Origin: Armatimonadota bacterium
GTDB lineage: Bacteria > Armatimonadota > Zipacnadia > Zipacnadales > VGFC01
DNA: 33,136 bases
Direction of reading: 5' to 3'
Assembly (NCBI GenBank): GCA_016869045.1
Contig: VGFC01000031.1
Location: 1-33,136 of the forward strand
Of the stretch, positions 1 through 7,570 are shown in pieces (position 1 is the stretch's first letter; each line of letters opens with the position of its first letter). A program made the position numbers and the translations under genes. Below the pieces are notes generated by a model. It did not search any database. It had not been told where the DNA came from and saw only the letters and a program-made list of their open reading frames with translations.

Positions 1-1451
1 GCCTCACTGCCCCCGCAGGGGAAGTTGTCGATCTGCACGACGGGACAGCCGAGGTCGAGGCACTGCAGCAGGATGTCGGCATGTAGCTCCAGCGCCGCGG
101 GTGGCTCGGGGCACAGGCGCACGACCTCCCAGGTGTCGTACCAGCTCATCACCGTGTACTCGCCATCGGGCCGGCGGAGGGCAAGCGCTTCCCCCTCGGC
201 GCGGAACTGCGGCCAGCTGTCCCACGGGGGATCGTAGCCGGTCTTCACATACCAGTTGTTGCCGGTGATGTAGACGAAGCCGAAGTTGCCGGCCTCGCGG
301 AGCTTCGCCATCGCGTCGCGGAAGGCCGCTTCGCCCTCGCGGGGAGGGAAGAAGCCCTTCGGTCCGGTCCACGCCCCGCCGCCCTCCCAGTTGAAGAGCA
401 GGCCGAGCAGCGGCACGCCTGCGTCGGCGGAGATGGCGTTCACCGTGTCGGCGATCTGCGCGAGGGAGTGGTTGAGGGTCAGCCGTGGCATGTGGTAGTT
501 CGACATCTGGAAGAAGCCGCCGACGCCCTTGCGCATCCAGCCGGCGATGTCCCGGTCCCAGAGCTTCTGCGCGCACCACCACTGCTGCGTGGCCCACGCC
601 TTGTAGATCGCCGCGGCGTCGTACCAATCGCCGTGGAAGACGCCCACGATGCTCTCATAGGGGATTGCCACCCCCTCGCCCGGGTGCTCACTGACGAGGT
701 GGGTCAGCGAGAGCACCGGCGCCGAGCCGAGGTCCGGCCACGGCCCCATGCGGAGGTCCTTGGGATGCTGCCCGGAATCGTGAGCTGCGAAGTAGAGGCC
801 CGCGCGCTCGTTGTAGAGAGCCATCATCTGCACGGCGATGGCGCCGGGATAGCGCCCGCCCACGCTGCCCACGCCCACGTCGGCCATCTCCGGCCCGGGA
901 CCCGCGCAGAGCGGCAGCCCGTCGCGCACCGGAAAGGGGTCGCGATACAGGTAGGCCTCGCCCTGCACGGGCGCGAGCAGTGACTCCCCGGGAGCCGGAT
1001 CGCCCAGCTTCACGAGCCCCGAGAGGATGGGGCACGTGAGCTGCGCGACGGCCACGTCCTCGCCGATGCCTCTGACGGCCATGCGCCACGAGGACAGTGC
1101 GGAATCGTCGGGCAGCGTCACCTGCACGCTCACCTCGATGCTACTGCCGGGCAGGCCGGAACTGATGAGCGTGAGCGTCGCGCCGTCTTCCTCTCGGCGG
1201 CTCTCCCACTCGATGCGGCCCGCCTCGGCGCTGGTCAGCCACTCCGTCTCCCCGGTTGCCGGCCGGCGCAGGCCCAGGCGCCAGAGGAGCCGTGGCGCGT
1301 CCGGGTCGCGCACCAGCTCGGCGCCAGTGGTCAGGTCCGCGATTGAGACGAGAACACCCTGGTCCGCCGGGTCGAACCCGAAGCGCACCAGGGCGTTCGC
1401 CAGGGCGATACGGCCCTCGTGCTCCTGAACGGTAGCCGTGCCGGCCGGCAT
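1..1451 (-). CDS. DUF6259-like glycosidase-type protein (3' end cut by window edge)
   Basis: An open frame runs from ATG at 1451 to the window edge (483 complete codons, no stop), so the C-terminus is missing. AGGAG lies about 7 bases upstream of the ATG. The N-terminus (MPAGTATVQEHEGRIALAN) has no signal peptide. About 290 residues of beta-rich domain follow, with phrases such as LTTGAELVRD and LYNERAGLYFAAHDSGQ. A TIM-barrel-like half then begins with DWYDAAAIYKAWATQQWW, followed by GGFFQMSNYH, LLGLLFNWEGGGAW, GFVYITGNNWY and finally CPVVQIDNFPCGG. This layout, an N-terminal sandwich, a Y-KAW-WW linker and a barrel with a late Asp, resembles DUF6259 and GH31/36-like proteins. The family name is from memory of the pattern and the substrate is unknown. 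D in VVQIDN is a candidate catalytic residue by position only. The gene diverges from the FGE-fold gene about 100 bp away. Confidence 0.72.
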   Translation of the reverse strand, partial: MPAGTATVQEHEGRIALANALVRFGFDPADQGVLVSIADLTTGAELVRDPDAPRLLWRLGLRRPATGETEWLTSAEAGRIEWESRREEDGATLTLISSGLPGSSIEVSVQVTLPDDSALSSWRMAVRGIGEDVAVAQLTCPILSGLVKLGDPAPGESLLAPVQGEAYLYRDPFPVRDGLPLCAGPGPEMADVGVGSVGGRYPGAIAVQMMALYNERAGLYFAAHDSGQHPKDLRMGPWPDLGSAPVLSLTHLVSEHPGEGVAIPYESIVGVFHGDWYDAAAIYKAWATQQWWCAQKLWDRDIAGWMRKGVGGFFQMSNYHMPRLTLNHSLAQIADTVNAISADAGVPLLGLLFNWEGGGAWTGPKGFFPPREGEAAFRDAMAKLREAGNFGFVYITGNNWYVKTGYDPPWDSWPQFRAEGEALALRRPDGEYTVMSWYDTWEVVRLCPEPPAALELHADILLQCLDLGCPVVQIDNFPCGGSE

Positions 1452-1551
1452 GGTGAGTCTCCTGTTGGCGTGGGTTTGGGGCCGGAGGTGCGATCGTCGA
1501 GCAACATCCTCGGAGGCAGGCCCTTCGCCGCCGGGAAGACGGGCTCCTTGA

Positions 1552-2580
1552 GTGCCAGCGGCGGCGAGCACAGAGGTGGGCGCGCCGGCAGCGCGAAGTG
1601 CAGAGCCGAGGCGAAGCGACGTGGAATCTCCCGAGGCTCCATCCCCTGAGCAGGAAGCGAAGAGCGGGCCGCCGCACGAGGGCGGGTGGGGGCGGCGTCT
1701 GCGGCTGCCGGCGATGGTGGGCGGCCTTGCGGTTCTGGTGGTCCTCGTCGCGCTATGGTGGGTGCGCCGAGGGACCGGGCCGCTCGGGCCGCCGCCGTTG
1801 CCGGGCGGATGCTCGTGGGTGACGGAGGCGGCGCCGGAGTGCCCGGCGGCCGACGCGCGCGCCTATCAGGCGTGGGTCAAGCGGAACGGACCGCTGACGA
1901 TCCGACAGGACCGGAGCGGGATCGAGTTGGTGTGGGTACCGGGCGGGGCCTTCAGGATGGGGTCGAAGGAGGGCTGCAAGGATGAGGAGCCGGCTCACCG
2001 AGTGGAGCTGGATGGGTTCTGGATCGGGCGGACCGAGGTGACTGTGAAGCAGTGGCGGGCGGTGACGGGATCGGTCCTCGGGCCGGACAACGACCAGGGG
2101 GAGGATCACCCCATCGTCGATGTGAGCTGGGAGGAGTGCGGGAAGTTCGGCCAGAAGGCCGGGCTCGCGCTGCCGACCGAGGCGCAGTGGGAGTACGCGG
2201 CGCGAGGTCCCGAGGGCTCGGAGTACCCGTGGGGCGATTGGTGGGCGGCGACGCTGTGCCGGTCGGCGGAAACCCGGAGGCGGCACTCCAAGACCGCGCC
2301 CGTAGGGAGCTTCCCCAAGGGTGCAAGCTGGTGCGGCGCCCTCGACATGGCCGGGAATGTCGCCGAGTGGTGCCGCGATTGGTACGACAAGGGCTTCTAC
2401 GAGACCCGGGAGGCGCGTCACCGGAACCCGGAGTGCACGGACAAGCAGTCCGGCAACCGCGTGTTACGCGGCGGGAGTTGGTTCAACTACGCCGACACGT
2501 GCCGCTCGGCCGCGCGGGCGTTCAACTTCCCGTGGCTGCAGGACTTCGATGTGGGTGTGAGGGTGGTGTTGACGCGGTGA
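1552..2580 (+). CDS. Membrane-anchored FGE-sulfatase-fold (SUMF1/EgtB-like) protein
   Basis: 342 aa from GTG 1552, which directly follows an in-frame TGA and has no clear Shine-Dalgarno. GTG 1621 and ATG 1714 are later alternatives. A polar 50-residue N-tail precedes one hydrophobic helix (about 53-71, ending WWVRR). The FGE-sulfatase domain spans about 120-342 and is recognised by LVWVPGGAFRMGS, DGFWIGRTEVTVKQW, LPTEAQWEYAARG, MAGNVAEWCRDWY and RVLRGGSWFNY. In true formylglycine-generating enzymes two cysteines lie just before the AAR motif. Here, by my hand alignment, those positions are A314 and S319, and C317 sits at a non-catalytic position. It is therefore probably not a sulfatase activator but one of the many fold relatives of unknown role, perhaps binding at the membrane surface. 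No sulfatase gene is visible in the window. A strong GC hairpin follows the stop codon. Confidence 0.85.
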   Translation: MPAAASTEVGAPAARSAEPRRSDVESPEAPSPEQEAKSGPPHEGGWGRRLRLPAMVGGLAVLVVLVALWWVRRGTGPLGPPPLPGGCSWVTEAAPECPAADARAYQAWVKRNGPLTIRQDRSGIELVWVPGGAFRMGSKEGCKDEEPAHRVELDGFWIGRTEVTVKQWRAVTGSVLGPDNDQGEDHPIVDVSWEECGKFGQKAGLALPTEAQWEYAARGPEGSEYPWGDWWAATLCRSAETRRRHSKTAPVGSFPKGASWCGALDMAGNVAEWCRDWYDKGFYETREARHRNPECTDKQSGNRVLRGGSWFNYADTCRSAARAFNFPWLQDFDVGVRVVLTR

Positions 2581-2587
2581 GACGGCG

Positions 2588-2618
2588 GGGGCCGGATGGC
2601 CTTCGGCCATGCGGCCCC
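2588..2618 (+). terminator. GC-rich hairpin after the FGE-fold gene
   Basis: The hairpin begins seven bases after the stop of the FGE-fold gene. It has a 7-bp outer stem (2588-2594 with 2612-2618), one G-G mismatch, a 6-bp inner stem ATGGCC/GGCCAT and a TTC triloop. No T-run follows, so intrinsic termination is uncertain. It could equally be a REP-like palindrome related in style to the hairpins at 18721 and 29154. Confidence 0.45.
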
Positions 2619-2671
2619 TCCCAACAACACGGCCTGAGGCGGACGGCAAACGGGGGACAGTCCGGAGCGGC

Positions 2672-2701
2672 TTGACAAGGGGTTTGGGGTCGGGGTAATA
2701 T
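2672..2701 (+). promoter_or_regulatory. Sigma70-type promoter of the marR-efflux operon
   Basis: A perfect TTGACA -35 box (2672-2677) is followed, after an 18-base spacer, by TAATAT (2696-2701, 4 of 6 matches to TATAAT). It points toward marR and sits just upstream of an inverted repeat. A and T are rare in this GC-rich DNA, which makes the pair stand out. Confidence 0.6.
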
Positions 2702-2703
2702 GC

Positions 2704-2725
2704 TTCGGGTCCCGAAATGTTCGGG
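2704..2725 (+). promoter_or_regulatory. Candidate MarR operator (overlapping inverted repeats)
   Basis: TTCGGG (2704-2709) is followed one base later by CCCGAA (2711-2716) and three bases later by TTCGGG (2720-2725). The central CCCGAA can therefore pair with either flank, giving two overlapping perfect inverted repeats. The site lies 3-24 bases downstream of the -10 box, where the transcript should start, and ahead of the marR Shine-Dalgarno. This is where MarR-family proteins commonly bind to repress their own operon. Assignment to this MarR is an inference from position. Confidence 0.5.
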
Positions 2726-2746
2726 GAGCGTAACGAAGGTCGGGCC

Positions 2747-3232
2747 ATGGATCACCACAGAGCACAGGGCGCCGAGCGGATCGGGTTGCTGCTGCATGGC
2801 ATCATGGGGGGCCTGCGTCCGAAGGGGCGAGGGCCGGACCACGGCCATGACCTCGACATCACACTGGGCCAGCTCCACTGCCTGCACCGGGTGACCGATC
2901 TGGGCCAGCCGACGATGGGCGATCTGGCGGAGGACCTGCACCTGAGCCCGAGCACGGTGACGGGGCTGGTGGACGGGTTGGTGGCGCGGGGATTGGTGGA
3001 GCGGCTGGAGGACGCGGAGGACCGGCGGATCGTGCGGGTCACGCTCGCCGCAGGCGGGCGCCGGCACCGGGACCAGCATCGGCGCGCACATCAGCAGCGA
3101 TTGGCGGCGGTGTTCGCCGCGTTGAGCGACGAAGACTTGCAGCGGATCGAGTCGGCGCTGGAGCGCCTGCATGAGGTGGTCGTCCAGGCCGCCGAGACGG
3201 AAGGCTCTCCGGTCTGCCGGAAGGAGCCCTGA
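2747..3232 (+). CDS. MarR-family transcriptional regulator
   Basis: 161 aa. ATG 2747 is preferred over the in-frame ATG 2717. It has GAAGG a few bases upstream, and 2717 lies inside the inverted repeat. The protein has the MarR winged-helix layout: an N-terminal dimerisation helix (about 8-22), then helix-turn-helix segments (TMGDLAEDLHLSPSTVTGLV), then a wing with the typical D-x-R signature (EDAEDRRIVRVTL). A long C-terminal helix (EDLQRIESALERLHEVVVQ) completes the dimer. Family members usually repress a neighbouring efflux or stress gene and are released by a small aromatic ligand. As the first gene of the efflux operon it probably controls tolC and the macA/macB-type genes and itself. 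The ligand cannot be read from the sequence. Confidence 0.9.
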   Translation: MDHHRAQGAERIGLLLHGIMGGLRPKGRGPDHGHDLDITLGQLHCLHRVTDLGQPTMGDLAEDLHLSPSTVTGLVDGLVARGLVERLEDAEDRRIVRVTLAAGGRRHRDQHRRAHQQRLAAVFAALSDEDLQRIESALERLHEVVVQAAETEGSPVCRKEP

Positions 3233-3245
3233 TACGGCGACGGCG

Positions 3246-3273
3246 GTTCGGGGTTTGGCGTTCGGGGTTCGGG
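3246..3273 (+). repeat. 7-bp tandem repeat array, marR-tolC spacer
   Basis: Four adjacent heptamers: GTTCGGG, GTTTGGC, GTTCGGG, GTTCGGG. They fill part of the 81-bp spacer between marR and the tolC-like gene. The unit shares TTCGGG with the operator candidate at 2704-2725. The array resembles the short tandemly repeated heptamers (STRR) described in cyanobacteria, but its function here is unknown. Confidence 0.6.
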
Positions 3274-3313
3274 GCGTGAGTTCGAAGGCTGCCAAGTTCC
3301 ACGGGGGATTGCC

Positions 3314-4732
3314 ATGGGCGAAGTCTCACTACCGGCGGCCGGCGTGCAGCCTGCGCGTCGCATCCGTGCGTCCGAAGTAGACGGACCGCGTGCACGACCC
3401 CCGATCAAGGCTCTGGCGCTGGCGGCGCTGGCGCTGGTCGCGTCAGTGGGCCAGGGCCAACCGGCGACTCCCGCGCTGCCTGAGGGCATGGAGTTGAGCA
3501 AGCCCCTGAGTCTGGTGCAGTGCGTGCGCATTGCGTTGGCCGTGAGCCCCGGGGTTTTCGTCGCACAGAACGGCGTGCGCCAGGCGACGGCCGCCGTCAC
3601 GCAAGCGCGGTCGGCGCAGCTGCCGAACCTGGCCTTCGAGGGCAGCGCGGGCGCGAGCCGGCGGCGGGGGACCTTGGGCGGCGGCGGAGGGGCGCCCACG
3701 GGGAGCCCTTCGTCAACGTCCTGGGGCACCGACCTCGTGCTGAGTCAGACGCTGTATCAGAGCGGTCTGTCGGAGGGGATTCGGTCGGCGAGGGCATCGG
3801 AGCGGGCCTCGCGGCTGGGCCTAGATGATACGCGGCGCACCACCATTCTGAATGTGGCGCAGAACTACTACGCGGCGCTGGCGGCCACGGCGCTGGTTGA
3901 CGTGGCGGGCCGGACACTGGAGAACGCGGCGCGGCACGTGGAGATGGCGACGGCGAAGATTGCGGCGGGGACGGTGGCGCAGAGCGACCTGTACCCCTTC
4001 GAGGTGGAGATGGCGCAGGCGAGGTTGGGCGCGATCACTGTCGAGAACCAGGCGCAGACGAGCCTGACCGCCCTCAAGGAGGCCATGGGTCTGCCGGCCG
4101 GGACGCAACTGCAACTGGCCGACGAACTCGGCCGACCGCCGCTGACCGGGACGCTGCCGGACCTGCTGCAGACGGCCTATCGGGAACGCCCCGATGTCCG
4201 GCGCCAGCAGGCGCTCATCGAGGCGGCGCGGCTGAACGCGCGGGTCGCGGACATCGAGCGGGGGCCGGTCCTGGATGTCAGCGGCGGCGCTACCTACGGA
4301 ACCGGCAGCGGCGCGACGGGCACCGACGCGCAGGTGCAGGCCGGCGTGACCTTCCCGCTGTTCGATGGGGGCTTCACGAAGGCGCGAGCCCAGAGCGCGC
4401 GGGCCGCGCTGGACTCCTCCCGGCAGGCCCTGCAGCAACTGCACATCGCGGTCGGCGCGGAGGTGGAGTCCAGCTACCTGAACGCCGTCGAGGCCAACAA
4501 CCGCATCGACGCAGCCGAGGCCGCCGTACGCGCGGCGCAGGTCAGCCTGGAGGTGGCTGAAGAGCGGTACGGCGCCGAGGTCGGAATCGGGACCTTCATC
4601 GAGGTGACGGACGCGCAGGTCAGTCTGCGGCAAGCCGAGGTCGATCGGGTGCAGGCGTATTACGACTACAACACAGCGCTGGCGGCGTTGAGGGCGGCGA
4701 TCGGGCAAGCGGCAGTGGAGGGGGTGGAGTAG
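3314..4732 (+). CDS. TolC-family outer-membrane efflux protein
   Basis: 472 aa from ATG 3314, with GGGGGA upstream. About 30 polar residues precede a hydrophobic signal segment (KALALAALALVASVGQG), so the true start could be slightly later (GTG 3344). The mature part has the two tandem OEP repeats of TolC proteins. The first holds the long helices VCIAL-type start, LNVAQNYYAALAA and AKIAAGTVAQSDLYPFEVEMAQA. The second begins near ERPDVRRQQALIEAARLNARVAD, shown here only in part: RPDVRRQQALIEAARLN. It continues with VTFPLFDGGFTKARAQSARA, VESSYLNAVEANNRIDAAE and AEERYGAEVGIGTFIEVTDA. These motifs form the outer-membrane barrel and periplasmic tunnel. It would be the exit duct for the adaptor and MacB-type pump encoded next. 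Confidence 0.93.
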   Translation: MGEVSLPAAGVQPARRIRASEVDGPRARPPIKALALAALALVASVGQGQPATPALPEGMELSKPLSLVQCVRIALAVSPGVFVAQNGVRQATAAVTQARSAQLPNLAFEGSAGASRRRGTLGGGGGAPTGSPSSTSWGTDLVLSQTLYQSGLSEGIRSARASERASRLGLDDTRRTTILNVAQNYYAALAATALVDVAGRTLENAARHVEMATAKIAAGTVAQSDLYPFEVEMAQARLGAITVENQAQTSLTALKEAMGLPAGTQLQLADELGRPPLTGTLPDLLQTAYRERPDVRRQQALIEAARLNARVADIERGPVLDVSGGATYGTGSGATGTDAQVQAGVTFPLFDGGFTKARAQSARAALDSSRQALQQLHIAVGAEVESSYLNAVEANNRIDAAEAAVRAAQVSLEVAEERYGAEVGIGTFIEVTDAQVSLRQAEVDRVQAYYDYNTALAALRAAIGQAAVEGVE

Positions 4733-4734
4733 AG

Positions 4735-4762
4735 GTTTCGAGTTTCGGGTTTCGAGTTTCGG
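4735..4762 (+). repeat. 7-bp tandem repeat array, tolC-macA spacer
   Basis: Four adjacent heptamers alternate GTTTCGA and GTTTCGG, forming a perfect tandem duplication of a 14-bp unit. The array starts three bases after the tolC-like stop codon. No gene function is evident. Confidence 0.65.
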
Positions 4763-4838
4763 GTTGACGGCGACGGCATGCGCGCAAGGGTGCGCGCGGT
4801 CCCAGGAACGACACGACGACGGCGTTGGGAGGCGAAGG

Positions 4839-6848
4839 ATGGCCGAGTCGGAGTCCATAGTCGAGCTGACACGGAAGCGGCCGAAGTCGCGGCGGTGGTT
4901 GCGCCTGGCGCCCATCATCGTGGTCGTCCTCGCGGTCGTGGCGGGCGGCGTGTGGTTCAAGTGGTTCCGGGGGAAGGGCGAGGAGGGCGGGCGTGTGAGG
5001 ACGGCCCCCGTGACGCGCGGCAACATCGAGCGGACCATCGACTGCACGGGAGTCATCGCGGCCGAGACGGGGGCGGATGTCAGGATCGGGTCGCAGATCA
5101 GCGGGCGGATCAAGCGGCTGTACGCCGACCTGGACCAGCAGGTGACGGCCGGGCAGGTGATCGCCGAGATTGATGTGCCGGAGCTGCAAGCGAACCTTGA
5201 GGGCTCACGGCGTAGCCTTGAGCAAGCCCGCGCGAGGTACGAGCAGCAGCTCCAGGGCGTGGGCATGCAGCACACGCAGGTGCAGAGCGCCTTCGAGCAG
5301 GCGGCGCAGAGCGTGCGCCGGGCCGAGGAGTCGAAGAGGCAGGCGGCATCGGCGGTGTCGGCGGCGAAGAGCCGGCTCGACAGCGCGCGCGCCGCCGTGG
5401 AGGGAGCGCAGGCGCGGCAGAGACAGGCGGAGGCGAAGCGGCGGTCGGCCCAGGTTGCGGTGCAATCACAGACGACCCAGACCGGCACGGATGTGCAGAA
5501 GGCGCAGGCCGCGTTGGAGGCGGCTCAGGCCAACCAGACTCAGGTGGAGAAGAGCGCGGACCTGGAGGTCGCCAACAGCCAGGCGGCGGTGACGCAGGCC
5601 GAGGCGACGGCGAACCTGGCGGCGAAGGACCTCAAGCGGCTGGAGACGCTGCTGGCGAAGGGCTTCGTCTCCGCCCAGGCGGTTGACACGCAGCGGACGC
5701 AATCGGAGGTCACCGCGCAGCAGGCGGAGACGGCGAAGTCGACGCTGCAGATGACGCGGGAGAAGGTGGCGGCGGACCGGGCGGCGGCGAAGTCGCAGGT
5801 GACGCAGGCGCAGGCGGCGCTGACGGCGGCGCAGGCGGGCTCGTTCCAGGAGACCATTCGCTCGGAGGATGTGCGCAGCGCAGAGGAGGACGTGCAGAAC
5901 GCCACCTCGGCAGTGGCCCAGGCGAATCTGTCGGTGCAGGCGGCGCTCGCGGATGTGGAGTCGGCACAGAGCCAGCAGAGGTCGGCGGAGAGCGACCTGA
6001 AGAGCGCGCAGGCCGCGGAGCGGGCGGCTCTCGGCAACCTGACCCAAGACAGGCTGAAACAGCAGGACGTGAAGGCGGCGTACGAGGCGATGCGGCAGGC
6101 CGAGGCGCAGGTGAAGAACCAGGAGGCACAGTACCAGAAGAGCTTCATCCGCAGCCCGATCTCGGGAACGGTCGTGAGCCTCACACAGCAGGAGGGCGAG
6201 ACGGTCGCCGCCCAACTGAGCGCGCCGACGCTGATCGAGGTGGTGGACCTGTCGCGGCTGCAGGTCGATGCGTACGTGGATGAGACGGACATCGGCGAGC
6301 TCAAGCCGGCACTGAAGACGACGCTGACGGTGGATGCGTACCCCGACCGGGAGTTCCCCGGGCAGATCACGAAGATCGCCTCCGTGGCGACCGTCAAGGA
6401 CAACGTGGTGACCTACAAGGTCACGATCGGCCTGGACAAGTACCCGCTGGGGATGCTCAAGCCGCAGATGACGGCCGATGTGCGGATCAAGCTGGGGGCG
6501 CACCAGAACGTGCTGCTGGCTCCGAGCGAGGCCATCAAGCAGCGACGCGGCGGCGCGCAGGTAGTCGTGATGAAGGACGGCAAGGCCGAGGTGACCCCGG
6601 TGAAGACGGGGATCGCCGACGAGGACTCGACGGAGATCCTGGAGGGCCTCGAGGAGGGCGACCAGCTGGTGCTGGCGGGCTTCGAGCAACTCGGAATCGA
6701 GGGCTTCAGCAGCGCGGCCGAGGTGCCCGGCTTCATGCGGCAGTCTCCCTTCGGCGGACCGCCGAAGGGCGGGACCAAGGGCGGAGGAGGCTCTGGCGGA
6801 GGCAAGGGCGGGGGGAGTTACGGCGGCGGCAAAGGTGGCTCACGGTGA
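4839..6848 (+). CDS. MacA/HlyD-type periplasmic adaptor with very long coiled-coil hairpin
   Basis: 669 aa. ATG 4839 is chosen because GGGAGG lies 6 bases upstream and the next codons give a positive N-tail followed by an inner-membrane anchor (about 25-42, APIIVVVLAVVAGGVWF). The first lipoyl half (IGSQISGRIKRLYADL, VTAGQVIAEIDVP) ends near residue 113. The second half starts near 433 (FIRSPISGTVVSLTQQEGE). Between them lie about 320 Ala/Gln/Glu-rich coiled-coil residues. The conserved TolC-contacting tip pattern (RLETLLAKGFVS, 267-278) falls almost exactly in the middle. A beta-barrel and membrane-proximal domain follow (LQVDAYVDETDIG, PQMTADVRIKLG, VVVMKDGKAEVTPVKTG), then a Gly/Lys-rich tail (about 640-669). 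E. coli MacA is about 371 aa with a far shorter hairpin. The stop overlaps the start of the ATPase gene by 4 bp, implying translational coupling. Confidence 0.93.
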   Translation: MAESESIVELTRKRPKSRRWLRLAPIIVVVLAVVAGGVWFKWFRGKGEEGGRVRTAPVTRGNIERTIDCTGVIAAETGADVRIGSQISGRIKRLYADLDQQVTAGQVIAEIDVPELQANLEGSRRSLEQARARYEQQLQGVGMQHTQVQSAFEQAAQSVRRAEESKRQAASAVSAAKSRLDSARAAVEGAQARQRQAEAKRRSAQVAVQSQTTQTGTDVQKAQAALEAAQANQTQVEKSADLEVANSQAAVTQAEATANLAAKDLKRLETLLAKGFVSAQAVDTQRTQSEVTAQQAETAKSTLQMTREKVAADRAAAKSQVTQAQAALTAAQAGSFQETIRSEDVRSAEEDVQNATSAVAQANLSVQAALADVESAQSQQRSAESDLKSAQAAERAALGNLTQDRLKQQDVKAAYEAMRQAEAQVKNQEAQYQKSFIRSPISGTVVSLTQQEGETVAAQLSAPTLIEVVDLSRLQVDAYVDETDIGELKPALKTTLTVDAYPDREFPGQITKIASVATVKDNVVTYKVTIGLDKYPLGMLKPQMTADVRIKLGAHQNVLLAPSEAIKQRRGGAQVVVMKDGKAEVTPVKTGIADEDSTEILEGLEEGDQLVLAGFEQLGIEGFSSAAEVPGFMRQSPFGGPPKGGTKGGGGSGGGKGGGSYGGGKGGSR

Positions 6849-7570
6849 GCGTCATCCGCATGGAAGGCGTAACGAAGGTGTACGACCTGGGCGAGGTCGA
6901 GGTGCACGCCCTGCGGGGGGTCAGCGTGTCGATCGACGCCGGTGAGCTCGTCGCGATCACAGGCCCCTCCGGCTCGGGCAAGAGCACCATGATGCACATC
7001 ATGGGCTGCCTGGATGTGCCGACGGAAGGCTCGTACCAACTGGAGGGCGTCGAAGTCGGGGACCTGGACGACGAGCAACTCTCCCGAATCCGCAACGCGC
7101 GCCTGGGCTTCGTCTTCCAGCAGTTCAACCTGCTGCCGCGCCTGAACGCGGTGGGGAACGTGGAACTGCCGCTGCTGTACAACGGGGCGAAAGATCGGCG
7201 GGAGCGGGCGGTGGCCGCGCTGAAGCGGGTGGGCCTCGGCGACCGCCTGCGGCACATGCCGAACCAGCTCTCCGGGGGACAGCAGCAGCGAGTCGCCATC
7301 GCGCGGGCGCTGGTCAGCAACCCCTCCGTGATCCTGGCCGACGAGCCGACGGGCAACCTCGCGAGCCGACAGAGCGAGGAACTGATGGCGATCTTCCAGG
7401 AGCTGAACGCTGCGGGGATCACCATCGTCATGGTCACCCATGAGGCCGACATTGCGCGCCACGCGACTCGCGTCATTCGCTTCCGGGATGGGCACATCGT
7501 GGGCGATGAGCCCGTGACCGATCGGCTGGATGCCAGTGAGCTGCTGAAGGGCATACCCGTGGAGGTCTGA
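6845..7570 (+). CDS. MacB/LolD-type ABC transporter ATP-binding protein
   Basis: 241 aa from GTG 6845, overlapping the adaptor stop in a GTGA. Walker A is GPSGSGKST (40-48). The Q-loop region is FVFQQFNLLPRL, the signature is LSGGQQQR (about 143-150), Walker B is VILADEPTGNLAS, and the switch histidine is in VMVTHEADIA. The MacB/LolD subfamily is indicated by HALRGVSVSIDAGELVAI, the short total length, and the permease encoded separately downstream. In E. coli MacB the ATPase and permease are fused, whereas here they are split. The ATPase would power a mechanotransmission-type pump that pushes substrate from the periplasm through the adaptor and TolC-like duct. Confidence 0.96.
   Translation: MSVIRMEGVTKVYDLGEVEVHALRGVSVSIDAGELVAITGPSGSGKSTMMHIMGCLDVPTEGSYQLEGVEVGDLDDEQLSRIRNARLGFVFQQFNLLPRLNAVGNVELPLLYNGAKDRRERAVAALKRVGLGDRLRHMPNQLSGGQQQRVAIARALVSNPSVILADEPTGNLASRQSEELMAIFQELNAAGITIVMVTHEADIARHATRVIRFRDGHIVGDEPVTDRLDASELLKGIPVEV

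Noticed and set aside
1552-2580. A genuine formylglycine-generating sulfatase activator.
   Set aside because: The paired catalytic cysteines are not at the expected positions, and no sulfatase lies nearby.
2717-2746. MarR start at ATG 2717.
   Set aside because: The codon lies within the inverted repeat close to the presumed transcription start and has no Shine-Dalgarno.
4764-4838. Start of the adaptor at 4764.
   Set aside because: The added 25 residues are Arg/Cys/His-rich and unlike the family, whereas ATG 4839 has GGGAGG at ideal distance.
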